From Reinekea thalattae (GTDB taxonomy: Bacteria; Pseudomonadota; Gammaproteobacteria; Pseudomonadales; Natronospirillaceae): 64,000 nucleotides of DNA. A program made the position numbers and the translations under genes. The notes under the pieces are model-generated. The model did not search any database and was not told the origin of the DNA. It was given only the letters and a program-made list of their open reading frames with translations. The DNA lies in the NCBI RefSeq assembly GCF_008041945.1, contig NZ_VKAD01000001.1, positions 62,001-126,000 on the forward strand, in the 5' to 3' direction. How positions within the stretch are numbered: the first letter of the stretch is position 1; every line of letters begins with the position of its first letter. Shown here piece by piece: positions 54,966 through 63,314 of this stretch.

Positions 54966-55020
54966 GGCAATTCGGTCGTTTTTATGGCTTTTTATAACAG
55001 CACAGAATTGGATACAGCGC

Positions 55021-55707
55021 ATGAGATTGCTAATAGTCGAAGACGAGCAGGGGTTACGAGATCATTTGCTCGCAGCCTTTAAAAAGGAAGGTTTTGCTGT
55101 CGATGTCAGCGATAACGGCAAGGAGGGTTTGTTCTTTGCGATGGAAACCGATTACGACGCTGCCATTATCGATATTGGTCTACCTGAGATCGATGGTTTA
55201 GAAGTCGTGCGCAGTTTACGACAAGCAGGAAAAAGCTTTCCTATTATTTTGCTCACAGCACGCGGACACTGGAAAGATAAGGTCGATGGTTTAGAAAGTG
55301 GTGCCGACGATTACCTAGCCAAGCCTTTTGTATTCGATGAACTACACGCTCGGGTTAAAGCATTAATGCGCCGCAGTGTTGGCATGAGCAGTGCCACATT
55401 AGAGTTGGGCGATTACAGTTTAAACACCTCGACCAAAACAGTATCCGTTGCTGGTGTCAGCGTTGAATTAACCAGTTACGAATACAATACGTTGGAATAT
55501 TTAATGACCCACCGCGACAAGGTGGTCTCTAAAACCGAGTTGACCGAACATCTCTACGAACAGGATTACGATCGCGACAGCAATGTTATCGAAGTATTCG
55601 TACGTCGGTTACGTAAAAAACTCGACCCAGAAAATACCCGAAACCCGATCATCACTCAGCGTGGTCAGGGTTACCGCTTTAACGTATCGGCAGCTGCGAA
55701 CGAATGA
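55021..55707 (+). CDS. OmpR/PhoP-family response regulator
   Basis: 228 residues: a receiver domain with the acidic pocket EDE (7-9), phosphorylated D51 (IIDIGLP), T79 and K101 (YLAKPF), and a winged-helix DNA-binding domain (about 125-225, with LTSYEYNTLEYLMTHRDKVVSKTEL and VIEVFVRRLRKKL). PhoP, QseB and CpxR are relatives. The stop overlaps the kinase start by four bases (ATGA). The PepSY gene upstream may be a target or partner. Confidence 0.95.
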   Translation: MRLLIVEDEQGLRDHLLAAFKKEGFAVDVSDNGKEGLFFAMETDYDAAIIDIGLPEIDGLEVVRSLRQAGKSFPIILLTARGHWKDKVDGLESGADDYLAKPFVFDELHARVKALMRRSVGMSSATLELGDYSLNTSTKTVSVAGVSVELTSYEYNTLEYLMTHRDKVVSKTELTEHLYEQDYDRDSNVIEVFVRRLRKKLDPENTRNPIITQRGQGYRFNVSAAANE

Positions 55708-57047
55708 CATTCTCTTTGCACTCGTTAACCGCACGGCTGCTCTTGGCCGTTGCGCTTCAATTGGTGTTGTTTTTAGGCGTTACTGGCTATGCGTTGGATA
55801 GAGCCTATGAGAAAAGCCAGCTTGCCGGTCAAGGCGAACAGCTGTTTATCCGCATCTTCAATCTAATCTCTGTTGCCAGCTTCGACGACAATCAACTTGA
55901 TCTACCACGGGCATTACGCGAGCAGCGTTTTAATTCACCAGAGTCTGGGTTAATCGGTATGGTGTTAGATGCCGATCGACAACCGATTTGGCGCAGTCTA
56001 TCCAGCGAGTGGTTCACCGAAGAAGAGTGGCTAAAAAGGCAGCCGGCCTTATCGGCTGGCGATGAGCAATTTGGTGTCCACGCCGACTATGTTTATCAAC
56101 GTAATGGTTTTGTTTGGGAAGATAGCAACGGACAAGAGCAGTACTTTGAGTTTTGGGTGTTAGAGTCAGCAGAGCCCTTTCGCTCATCGTTGCAAACCTT
56201 TCGGCGGCAGTTATGGGGCAGCTTTATTGCGTTGTCGGTTTGTTTGATGGTGTCGATGCTGTTTGTCACACTGTGGGGCTTAAAGCCATTACGCTTGCTG
56301 GCCAGTCGCTTACATCGTATTCGCATTGGTAAAGCAGAAAGCCTAACCGGCGATTACCCGCAAGAATTAACGCCTCTTACCAATAGCCTAAATCAATTGC
56401 TGGTTGCCGAGCGCACTCAGCGAGAGCGTTATCGCCAAGCGATGGGCGATTTAGCGCACAGCCTAAAAACACCGTTGGCCATTTTACGCAATGAATCGCC
56501 GGCCGAACCGTTGATCAATGAACAAATCGATCGTATGGATCAGATTGTGCGTTATCAACTGCATCGCGCCGTCACGGATTCACGCACCGGCTCGACCATC
56601 GGTCAGCATTGTCAGCTGGATGAAGTGATCCTGCGTATCGCTAAAGCCTTAACCAAGGCTTATCAAGACGACGACAAAGCATTAGAGGTTGAAGGGCCAG
56701 AGCAGGCAATTACCGTGGCGATGGATTCTAACGATGTCTTCGAGATATTTGGCAATCTTATCGATAACGCACTGAAATATGGTCGTAGTTTAGTCGTGGT
56801 GAGTTTTCAGCTCGACGATACCAGTGTCGAAGTCTGCGTCGATGATGATGGTCCAGGTATCGATGCAGAACTGCATCGGAAGATATTTGCTCGCGGTCAG
56901 CGGTTAGATACTTTAACGCCTGGTCAGGGGATTGGTTTGTCGATGGTGAAGGATATTTTAGCCAGTTACCGCATTGAATTGTCGGTTGGCGCAAGCCCCT
57001 TTGGCGGGGCTCGCTTTGCGGTTCGTATGCCGCGACTTAATGATTAA
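55704..57047 (+). CDS. Sensor histidine kinase (PhoQ-like)
   Basis: 447 residues with two membrane helices (about 10-30 and 171-192) flanking a periplasmic sensor domain of about 140 residues. The phosphorylated histidine is in DLAHSLKTPLAIL (H252). The ATPase part has NLIDNALKYGRSL (N-box), VDDDGPGIDAE (G1) and TPGQGIGLSMVKDILAS (G2). It pairs with the preceding response regulator. The stimulus is unknown; Mg2+ or antimicrobial peptides are family guesses only. Confidence 0.95.
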   Translation: MTFSLHSLTARLLLAVALQLVLFLGVTGYALDRAYEKSQLAGQGEQLFIRIFNLISVASFDDNQLDLPRALREQRFNSPESGLIGMVLDADRQPIWRSLSSEWFTEEEWLKRQPALSAGDEQFGVHADYVYQRNGFVWEDSNGQEQYFEFWVLESAEPFRSSLQTFRRQLWGSFIALSVCLMVSMLFVTLWGLKPLRLLASRLHRIRIGKAESLTGDYPQELTPLTNSLNQLLVAERTQRERYRQAMGDLAHSLKTPLAILRNESPAEPLINEQIDRMDQIVRYQLHRAVTDSRTGSTIGQHCQLDEVILRIAKALTKAYQDDDKALEVEGPEQAITVAMDSNDVFEIFGNLIDNALKYGRSLVVVSFQLDDTSVEVCVDDDGPGIDAELHRKIFARGQRLDTLTPGQGIGLSMVKDILASYRIELSVGASPFGGARFAVRMPRLND

Positions 57048-57422
57048 TTAGGCCGTGTTGCCTAAAATTTGGAACCAATAAACCGCATAACCGACTAGCG
57101 TTAAAGCCAGTAAAATGACTAGGTGAGATCGTTTTGGGTCGGTTCGGCGGCGCGATCGCAACGGCCGTACGCCCAATGCAAATAGGCTGATCAGCGCGCA
57201 AATACCGAGTAAGTACGGTAGCCACTGTACCCATTGAGCTTGCCAAGTACGACGAATGTAGATGTCGTTGTAGCGAACCAATGCGTTATCAAACTCAGGC
57301 GCAGCAACCCAAACTAAAATCTGTACAATAAAAATAATTGACCAGCCAGCCAGTGCCGATACTTGCAGCATGCGAGTTAAGGGGTCTGGTCGCCTTTTAC
57401 GGCGTTCACGTCTTTCTTCCAC
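57048..57422 (-). CDS. Small integral membrane protein of unknown function
   Basis: 124 residues with a very basic start (MEERRERRKRRPDPL). Three hydrophobic segments follow: about 25-43, 65-85 (LPYLLGICALISLFALGVRPL) and 98-118. No family is recognised with certainty. It abuts the kinase gene with no gap and converges with it. It lies about 10 bases downstream of the metallopeptidase gene on the same strand, so those two could be one transcript. Confidence 0.75.
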   Translation of the reverse strand: MEERRERRKRRPDPLTRMLQVSALAGWSIIFIVQILVWVAAPEFDNALVRYNDIYIRRTWQAQWVQWLPYLLGICALISLFALGVRPLRSRRRTDPKRSHLVILLALTLVGYAVYWFQILGNTA

Positions 57423-57431
57423 AATCTCTAC

Positions 57432-58196
57432 CTATTCAATGGTTAGTCGATGGCCATTTTCATTCAGCCAATTTCGTTGTGCTTTGTATGTTGGATTAAA
57501 TTCTTCTACCAGTTGCCAAAACTGAGCGGAATGATTCATGTGCACCAGATGCGCGACCTCATGAGCGACAAGATAGTCAATAACTGGCTCTGGTGCCATC
57601 ATAATCAGCCAATTGTATTGAATAACGCCTTCAGATGAGCAATGCCCCCACTTTGTTTTGGTCTTGCGCAATTTCAAGCCAGTATAACGGTGTTGTAGGT
57701 TAAATTTAATAACCAGTTCACGAGTTTTTTTATCTAACCAGAATTGCGCTTGCTGTTTATAAAAATCGGCAAGAGTTGTCAGTAGGTACTGGTTCTTATT
57801 GACCAGCTGGCAGTGAAGGCCCTGTTCGACCAATTGCCATTGGTTTTTATCGGCAACTTCAACGTGCAGTGCGACGTTAAAACCCATAAATGGAATGTGT
57901 CGCGCGTTGAGTAGATCTGGCTTTTGCAGTTGACGTTGTTCAATATCAAAAAGCTTTTGGCGGATCCAATGGTCGTGTTCATTAACAAAGGTTTGCGCCA
58001 ACTTTATCGGTGTGCGGTAAGGTGCGCGAACTTCAATCAGCTCGGGCTTAACATGCAGTGCCATGGTTTTACGTCGACTGAACGTCAGCTTTACTGACTG
58101 CTCACGCCAAGATAATTTATCGAAGTGTGAGTTTTTTTTGGCAGAGGAAGTCATAGATGGCAGGCTAGGCGTCATAAATAATGAGGTATGCTTCAC
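57432..58196 (-). CDS. YgjP-like M48-type metallopeptidase
   Basis: 254 residues with the zinc motif HEVAH (212-216) and H222 (HEVAHLVHMNH). KTKWGHCSSEGVIQYNWLIMMAP, the conserved block of the YgjP/WLM family, lies just before it. It is cytoplasmic, with no signal peptide. The substrate is unknown. The start overlaps the end of the DUF3820 gene (ATGA), so the two are probably translated together. The first 25 residues are poorly conserved by eye, so a later start is possible. Confidence 0.9.
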   Translation of the reverse strand: MKHTSLFMTPSLPSMTSSAKKNSHFDKLSWREQSVKLTFSRRKTMALHVKPELIEVRAPYRTPIKLAQTFVNEHDHWIRQKLFDIEQRQLQKPDLLNARHIPFMGFNVALHVEVADKNQWQLVEQGLHCQLVNKNQYLLTTLADFYKQQAQFWLDKKTRELVIKFNLQHRYTGLKLRKTKTKWGHCSSEGVIQYNWLIMMAPEPVIDYLVAHEVAHLVHMNHSAQFWQLVEEFNPTYKAQRNWLNENGHRLTIE

Positions 58197-58438
58197 TGGA
58201 TCTGTTGGCTGCTGGGCGCGGTCGGTTTGCTGATTGGCTCTAGCAAATGTTCAAGACCTTCGGTTCGGATCAGCAGCGCCAGCTCCAATAATTGGCCGAG
58301 TCGGCCATTAGGAAAGCCCTTGTTGGCAAACCACAATAAATAGGGCTCAGGCAGTTTAATCAGTGCACGACCGGCGTATTTACCAAAAGGCATGGTGGTG
58401 TGTGCCAGTTCAAGGAGCACATCTGAGTTTAAATCCAT
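58193..58438 (-). CDS. DUF3820 family protein
   Basis: 81 residues with the family core TTMPFGKYAGRALIKLPEPYLLWFANKGFPNGRLGQLLELAL. DUF3820 proteins are soluble and of unproven function, sometimes described as quorum-sensing-regulated virulence factors. It is first in a small operon with the YgjP-like gene. Confidence 0.9.
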   Translation of the reverse strand: MDLNSDVLLELAHTTMPFGKYAGRALIKLPEPYLLWFANKGFPNGRLGQLLELALLIRTEGLEHLLEPISKPTAPSSQQIQ

Positions 58439-58536
58439 AAAAAAGGCCAGTCGCTTACAGTGAGTCTATTTTGTCAGAAAACCGATGCAAAAATCTATTA
58501 CACCGGAGTTCTCAGAACGTTCAATACCTAATTAGA

Positions 58537-59667
58537 TTAGTTGCCATGACGCTCAGGCCAGTAGTCCGTGAGCAAGCCAAGAGCTTTATCTAAGGTTTCT
58601 GCTCCGGTGCCAAAGTTCAGCCGTGCATGATTCGAGTTGCCAAAAAACTTGCCTTCGCTGGGCATAATGCCTGCCTTAATAAAGTGTTGAGCAATCGGTT
58701 GATCATCTGCGGTACTTTCAATCCAAGCTAAAAAGGTTGCAGACTGAGGTCGGTAAATTAAACCGTCGAGCGGTTGCAATGCCTGCTCAATACGTTGCTG
58801 ATTTTGTTTTAGATGCACTAATAAATCTTGGTGCCATTGTTGGCATTCACTAAAGGCGATTTCGGCACCGATGTAGCCTAAAAAGTTAGGGTGCGGGATG
58901 AGGTCGGTCATGCGTTGTTGCCAAGCGCTGCGCAGCTTTTTATCTGGGATAATGGCAAATGAGCAGCCCAAACCTGCAATGTTAAAGGTTTTACTGGCGG
59001 CCATCAGCGTAATGCTGCGTTCAGCCAACGCCTCGATGGAACCAGCAGGAACGTGTTGGCTGCCATCTAAAATGAGGTCGCAATGAATTTCATCAGAGCA
59101 ATAGATCACCTCGTGTGCTTGGCACAGCTGAGCGATTTTTTCTAAATCGTCAGCAGAAAGCAAAGCGCCCAATGGGTTCATCGGGTTGCACAGTATTAAT
59201 AGGTGGCAATCTGGGTGAGCGAGTTCTTGCTCTAGCGTCGCCCAATCCAGCTGCCAACGGTTTTGATCAAACAGTGAAGGAATGTTGACCGCCGTGCAGC
59301 CTTGGCGCTCGGCTGCAGCAAGCAACGGCGGGTAGTTTGGCGTTTGTACAATGACACGACCGCCTTTGCCATAGAGTAAGCAAGCCAGATTAAAACTTGG
59401 CACCACGCCCGGCATCCAGACAATCCAGTCCGCTTCAATTGACCAGTCGTACTGGCTTTTGCACCAGTTCACTACCGACTGGTTAAGTGAAGGCCAAGGA
59501 TGGGTGTAGCCGTAAATAGGGTGAGAGACTCGTTTAACTAATGCATCGGTAATGGCGCTGGGTGAGGCGATGTCCATGTCGGCAACCCACATCGGTAGCA
59601 GGTTCTTGTCGCGGTATAGTTCCCATTTGATGGCGTGGGTGTTATCTCGGTTGACCGTATTGAACAT
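58537..59667 (-). CDS. MalY/PatB-type PLP-dependent C-S lyase
   Basis: 376 residues of aspartate-aminotransferase fold type I, with LLPMWVADMDIASP (the MalY/PatB start), LLILCNPMNPLGALL, YCSDEIHCDLIL and the Schiff-base lysine in AASKTFNIAGLGCSF. It ends with KFFGNSNHARLNFGTG. It probably cleaves cystathionine or cysteine; E. coli MalY also represses the maltose regulator. No regulator lies beside it. It is divergent from tcdA. Confidence 0.92.
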   Translation of the reverse strand: MFNTVNRDNTHAIKWELYRDKNLLPMWVADMDIASPSAITDALVKRVSHPIYGYTHPWPSLNQSVVNWCKSQYDWSIEADWIVWMPGVVPSFNLACLLYGKGGRVIVQTPNYPPLLAAAERQGCTAVNIPSLFDQNRWQLDWATLEQELAHPDCHLLILCNPMNPLGALLSADDLEKIAQLCQAHEVIYCSDEIHCDLILDGSQHVPAGSIEALAERSITLMAASKTFNIAGLGCSFAIIPDKKLRSAWQQRMTDLIPHPNFLGYIGAEIAFSECQQWHQDLLVHLKQNQQRIEQALQPLDGLIYRPQSATFLAWIESTADDQPIAQHFIKAGIMPSEGKFFGNSNHARLNFGTGAETLDKALGLLTDYWPERHGN

Positions 59668-59698
59668 GAGCGCTTCCTTTTGAATCTATAGTTGAGTA

Positions 59699-59787
59699 AC
59701 AGAATAACGAATTTACAGAATAACTAAGTAAACTGCTGATAAAATAATAAATGACAGTCTCGGTAAAATAACAAAAGACAGCATCAA
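59699..59787. repeat. Short direct repeats between the MalY-type gene and tcdA
   Basis: ACAGAATAAC occurs at 59699-59708 and 59715-59724 (16-base period). Two 24-base units at 59740-59763 and 59764-59787 share TAAAATAA and GACAG elements. These repeats are AT-rich and degenerate. Confidence 0.6.
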
Positions 59788-59881
59788 CAAATAGGCCTCA
59801 TCTGTTGCGATGGCTGTTATACTGTTGCACCGATTTTTTTGATTGCAGTGGTCGTGCTGTTGTTTTTAGTTTGAGGTATGA

Positions 59882-60679
59882 ATGGCTTTGAGTATGAGCA
59901 GTGCCGTAGCCGAGCGTTTTGCTGGCACTCAGCGTCTTTATGGCGTTAAGCAAACCGAGTTTTTAGCGCAGTCGCATTTTGTTGTTGTTGGTATCGGCGG
60001 CGTTGGCAGCTGGGCTGCCGAAGCGTTGGCCCGAACCGCTGTCGGTGAGATCACCCTGATCGATCTAGACGACATTTGCATCAGCAACACTAATCGCCAG
60101 ATTCACGCACTAACCAGCACTGTTGGGCAGTTTAAAGTCGAAGCCATGGCTGAGCGTATAAGCCAGATCAACCCAGACTGCCAAGTCAACGCAGTCACTT
60201 CGTTTATAACGCCAAACAACCTAGACGAACTCATCCCTAGTCAAGCCATTGGTATTATCGACGCCATCGACAGCCTCAAACCAAAGGCCGCCTTGGTGAA
60301 TTACTGTAAGCGCAATAAACGCCGACTGATTACAACTGGCGGTGCCGGCGGTCAAATCGACCCAAGCAAAATTACAGTCGATGACTTAAGCCGCACGGTT
60401 CACGATCCATTGGCGGCCAAGTTACGTAACAGTCTGCGACGCGAGTATGGTTTTCCTGCGGCAGATAAGGGTAAATTCTCCATCGATTGTGTGTATTCTT
60501 CTGAGCAGTTGCTTTACCCTCAGCCGGATGGCAGCGTCGCGCATGCTAAGCCAGCGCAAAACCAAGCATCGAGACTCGATTGCGCCGGTGGCTTTGGTGC
60601 CTCGATGATGGTCACCGCCAGTTTTGGTTTGATCGCAACCGCGCATCTAGTGAACAAAGTATTAAAGGCTCACTGTTAG
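59882..60679 (+). CDS. tcdA: TcdA (CsdL), tRNA cyclic t6A37 dehydratase
   Basis: An E1/MoeB-like ATPase that cyclises t6A37 of tRNA. The 265 residues have RLYGVKQTEFLAQSHFVVVGIGGVGSWAAEAL (Rossmann loop, about 18-50), DLDDICISNTNRQIHA and AIDSLKPKAALVNYCKRNK. It lacks the CxxC zinc motifs of MoeB. The start is an ATG at 59882, with ATG alternatives a few codons on. The partner cysteine desulfurase genes (csdA/csdE) are not in the window. Confidence 0.94.
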   Translation: MALSMSSAVAERFAGTQRLYGVKQTEFLAQSHFVVVGIGGVGSWAAEALARTAVGEITLIDLDDICISNTNRQIHALTSTVGQFKVEAMAERISQINPDCQVNAVTSFITPNNLDELIPSQAIGIIDAIDSLKPKAALVNYCKRNKRRLITTGGAGGQIDPSKITVDDLSRTVHDPLAAKLRNSLRREYGFPAADKGKFSIDCVYSSEQLLYPQPDGSVAHAKPAQNQASRLDCAGGFGASMMVTASFGLIATAHLVNKVLKAHC

Positions 60680-60701
60680 AAAATCTGGTTAAAGGTATTG
60701 A

Positions 60702-60763
60702 GTTAGAAGTACTTAATTAGACGCATTTAATTAGAAGTATTTATAGAAGCATTAAGTTAGAGA
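60702..60763. repeat. 14-bp tandem repeat downstream of tcdA
   Basis: Units at 60702-60715, 60716-60729 and 60730-60743 read GTTAGAAGTACTTA, ATTAGACGCATTTA and ATTAGAAGTATTTA. Two further, shorter and more diverged copies follow to about 60763. Confidence 0.85.
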
Positions 60764-60844
60764 TATCAAAGGTTAGGGGCACACAGGCTTGCGGCATAAA
60801 CCATACAAAAGCAGCTTACGATGCCCGCAATAAAGGACAGCTGA

Positions 60845-61351
60845 ATGATTGATCAATTTTTAAAACTCTTTAAAGCATTGAATTCCGACGCCAACCCTTG
60901 GCAAATGGCCTTCGCTGCCGCCTTTGGTTTGGTTATTGGCTTCACACCGCTATGGTCGCCGCATAATTTACTGGTGTTGCTGTTAGCCTTTATTTTTCGC
61001 GTGCATCTGGCCAGCTTCTTTGTCTTTTGGCTGCTTTTTTCGGCCTTGGCTTATTTGCTCGACCCTTGGTTTGATCAGATCGGCTACAGCCTGCTCACTC
61101 AAGTTCAACTCACCGATTTTTGGACCACGCTTTACCAAAACGATTTTTGGCGGGTACTGCGTTTTAATCACACCATTACACTCGGCAGCTTTGTGGTTTC
61201 GGTGATTGCTTTTCTGCCGCTGGCGGTCATCTTGCGCCTGTCGATTATTCGTTACCGCGGTGCGGTGATGCCTTGGGTCGAAAAGCTTAAGGTGGTGCAG
61301 TTACTTAAAGGCAGTAAACTCTATGAGCTGTATCAGCGGCTTGACGGTTAA
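60845..61351 (+). CDS. TIGR03546 family membrane protein (DUF2062-like)
   Basis: 168 residues with membrane segments at about 24-52 and 58-75, and one near 118-135. It starts MIDQFLKLFKALNSDANPWQMAFAAAFGLVIGFTPLWSPHNL, as in the TIGR03546 family. Its function is unknown. The next gene, a TIGR03545 protein 39 bases on, is its usual partner in marine gammaproteobacteria, so the two form an operon. Confidence 0.88.
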   Translation: MIDQFLKLFKALNSDANPWQMAFAAAFGLVIGFTPLWSPHNLLVLLLAFIFRVHLASFFVFWLLFSALAYLLDPWFDQIGYSLLTQVQLTDFWTTLYQNDFWRVLRFNHTITLGSFVVSVIAFLPLAVILRLSIIRYRGAVMPWVEKLKVVQLLKGSKLYELYQRLDG

Positions 61352-61390
61352 CGATTGGCGATTAAACGAATAGGCGGTTAAAAGTAGGCT

Positions 61391-63301
61391 ATGAAGATAT
61401 TTCGTTGGAGTGGTTTGATTGGTTTTGTGGTAACGCTCACGCTGCTGGTCGTTATCGGTTATTTCTTTTTATCTGGCTGGGTAAAAAAAGGCATTGAGGT
61501 TGCGGGTATGCAGGCCAATGGTGCCGAAGTGAACGTCAGTGGCGTTTCGCTGTCGTTGAACCCAATTGGTTTCAATATTCGTGGTGTGCAGATTGCCGAT
61601 GCCGATAAGCCAAGCCATAACGCCGCGGCACTTACTGAAATCAGTTTGCAGATCAGCCTAGCTGAATTGTTTTTAGGCAATGTGCGCATCGAAGAATTGA
61701 TCGTCAGTAACGTCGATACCAATACCGAACGCAGCCAGGTGGCTAAGTTAAAAGAGCAAAGCGCGGACGATGCAACACAAACTGATGACTCAGATTCCTC
61801 TGCGCCAAGCGATAGCGAAAGCTCAGAGCAAGGCAGTTCTATTACCGAGCAGTTAGCAGACCGATTGCCGTCGGCAGATTCGGTGGTCGACTCAGCAACT
61901 GCCAGCACGCAAGCGGCGTTAACGTTGACAGAGCAAACGCTGTCACAGTCAGCCGATCAGCTCGACGCTATTCAGGCAGTGCTCCCTTCTTCGAGCACCA
62001 TTGAACGTTACAACGCGCAGTTGGCGGCGTTAGATATCAGCAAGGTCGACTCACTGGACGACCTAGAAAAATATCAAGATGCGCTATCGGACTTAGCAGA
62101 CAGCATTAAGAGCGACACGGCCAAGGCAAACCAAGCCACTAAGGATGTAAAAAACCTAACCGAGGCGAACCAGGCGGCGTTTAAAGCATTAGTCTCTGCA
62201 CCAAGCCAAGATTGGGCAAACATTCAACAGAACTACCCACTGAATAAACAGAGTGCAATTAAAGTCTCCGAGCGTTTATTAGGTGACGGGCTGTGGCAAA
62301 AAATAGAAACCGCTGTTAATTGGTACAACAAGGCTAAGCCTTGGTTAGCAAAGCTTCGTTCCGATAAACAAGAAGACGATGATCAGCGCACGCGCAGCGA
62401 GGGCCGCTTTGTACAGTTTGAGCATCCTGACCCAAGCGCTAAATTCCAGCTCGACCATGCATTGCTGTCGTTCTATTCCGACGGTTGGCCGTGGCATTTT
62501 AGCCTCGACAATGTTCGTTCTACACTCAAAGGTGCGGTTGCACCGGTAACGCTAGAATTACGCCGCGGCGAGCAGGGCAATGCTCGCTTTCTAGTGACTG
62601 GTTTATTAGAGCGAAACGATGACCGCTCTATCGATACCTTTAATTTGCAAGGCAATGCTATCGAAGTCGCCAGTCGTCGGCTCAGCATTGCTGGCAGCGA
62701 GCTTAATTGGCAACCGAACAAAGCCGATGTTAATGGCACTCTAGTGATTATCGATGGCGAATTAGATGGCAAGGTCGCAATAAACTTTGCCAGCAATCAA
62801 TTCTCGGTGATCGGTGACGGCGTTACCGCGCGCTTTTTGCAAGATGCCTTGTCGCGGATTGACCAATTCAGTATCGACATTGCGTTATCGGGTGAAGCCA
62901 CGCGACCAAAGTTTGCCATCAGCTCAACACTGGATAACCAACTAAGCTCGGTATTACAGCAGGTCGCCGAAGAAGAGTATCAAGCTTGGTTGAGTGACGT
63001 ACGCAATCAGTTTGACCAGCAGGTGGCTCAGCTGACCGAGCCTGCCCGCTCGCAACTGGATCAACTAAACGATGTCGAGAAAAACATCGAGCAGCGCATC
63101 GAACAATTCCAGCAGCAGGTTACTGAGCCATTAGACCGGCTAGAAGATGAGGTCGCGGCCAAGCGCAAAGCAATAGAAGATAAAATTAAAGCTGAGAAAA
63201 AAGCCTTAGAAGATAAAGCCAAGGCAGAGCAAAAAGCCCTAGAAGATAAGTTAAAGGACGAAGCCAAAGACAAGGCCAAAGATCTTTTTAACGGCTTTTA
63301 G
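61391..63301 (+). CDS. TIGR03545 family protein (large envelope protein)
   Basis: 636 residues. One N-terminal membrane anchor (about 5-30, LIGFVVTLTLLVVIGYFFLS) is followed by an AsmA/DUF748-like start (VNVSGVSLSLNPIGFNIRGVQI, then LAELFLGNVRIEELIV). Next come an acidic Ser/Asp-rich linker (about 120-160), long helical segments, and a beta-rich central part. It ends in a Lys/Glu coiled coil made of imperfect AEKKALEDK-type repeats (about 590-636). It probably spans the periplasm. It pairs with the TIGR03546 gene. No function is known. Confidence 0.88.
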   Translation: MKIFRWSGLIGFVVTLTLLVVIGYFFLSGWVKKGIEVAGMQANGAEVNVSGVSLSLNPIGFNIRGVQIADADKPSHNAAALTEISLQISLAELFLGNVRIEELIVSNVDTNTERSQVAKLKEQSADDATQTDDSDSSAPSDSESSEQGSSITEQLADRLPSADSVVDSATASTQAALTLTEQTLSQSADQLDAIQAVLPSSSTIERYNAQLAALDISKVDSLDDLEKYQDALSDLADSIKSDTAKANQATKDVKNLTEANQAAFKALVSAPSQDWANIQQNYPLNKQSAIKVSERLLGDGLWQKIETAVNWYNKAKPWLAKLRSDKQEDDDQRTRSEGRFVQFEHPDPSAKFQLDHALLSFYSDGWPWHFSLDNVRSTLKGAVAPVTLELRRGEQGNARFLVTGLLERNDDRSIDTFNLQGNAIEVASRRLSIAGSELNWQPNKADVNGTLVIIDGELDGKVAINFASNQFSVIGDGVTARFLQDALSRIDQFSIDIALSGEATRPKFAISSTLDNQLSSVLQQVAEEEYQAWLSDVRNQFDQQVAQLTEPARSQLDQLNDVEKNIEQRIEQFQQQVTEPLDRLEDEVAAKRKAIEDKIKAEKKALEDKAKAEQKALEDKLKDEAKDKAKDLFNGF

Positions 63302-63314
63302 TGAAAGCAGGCTT

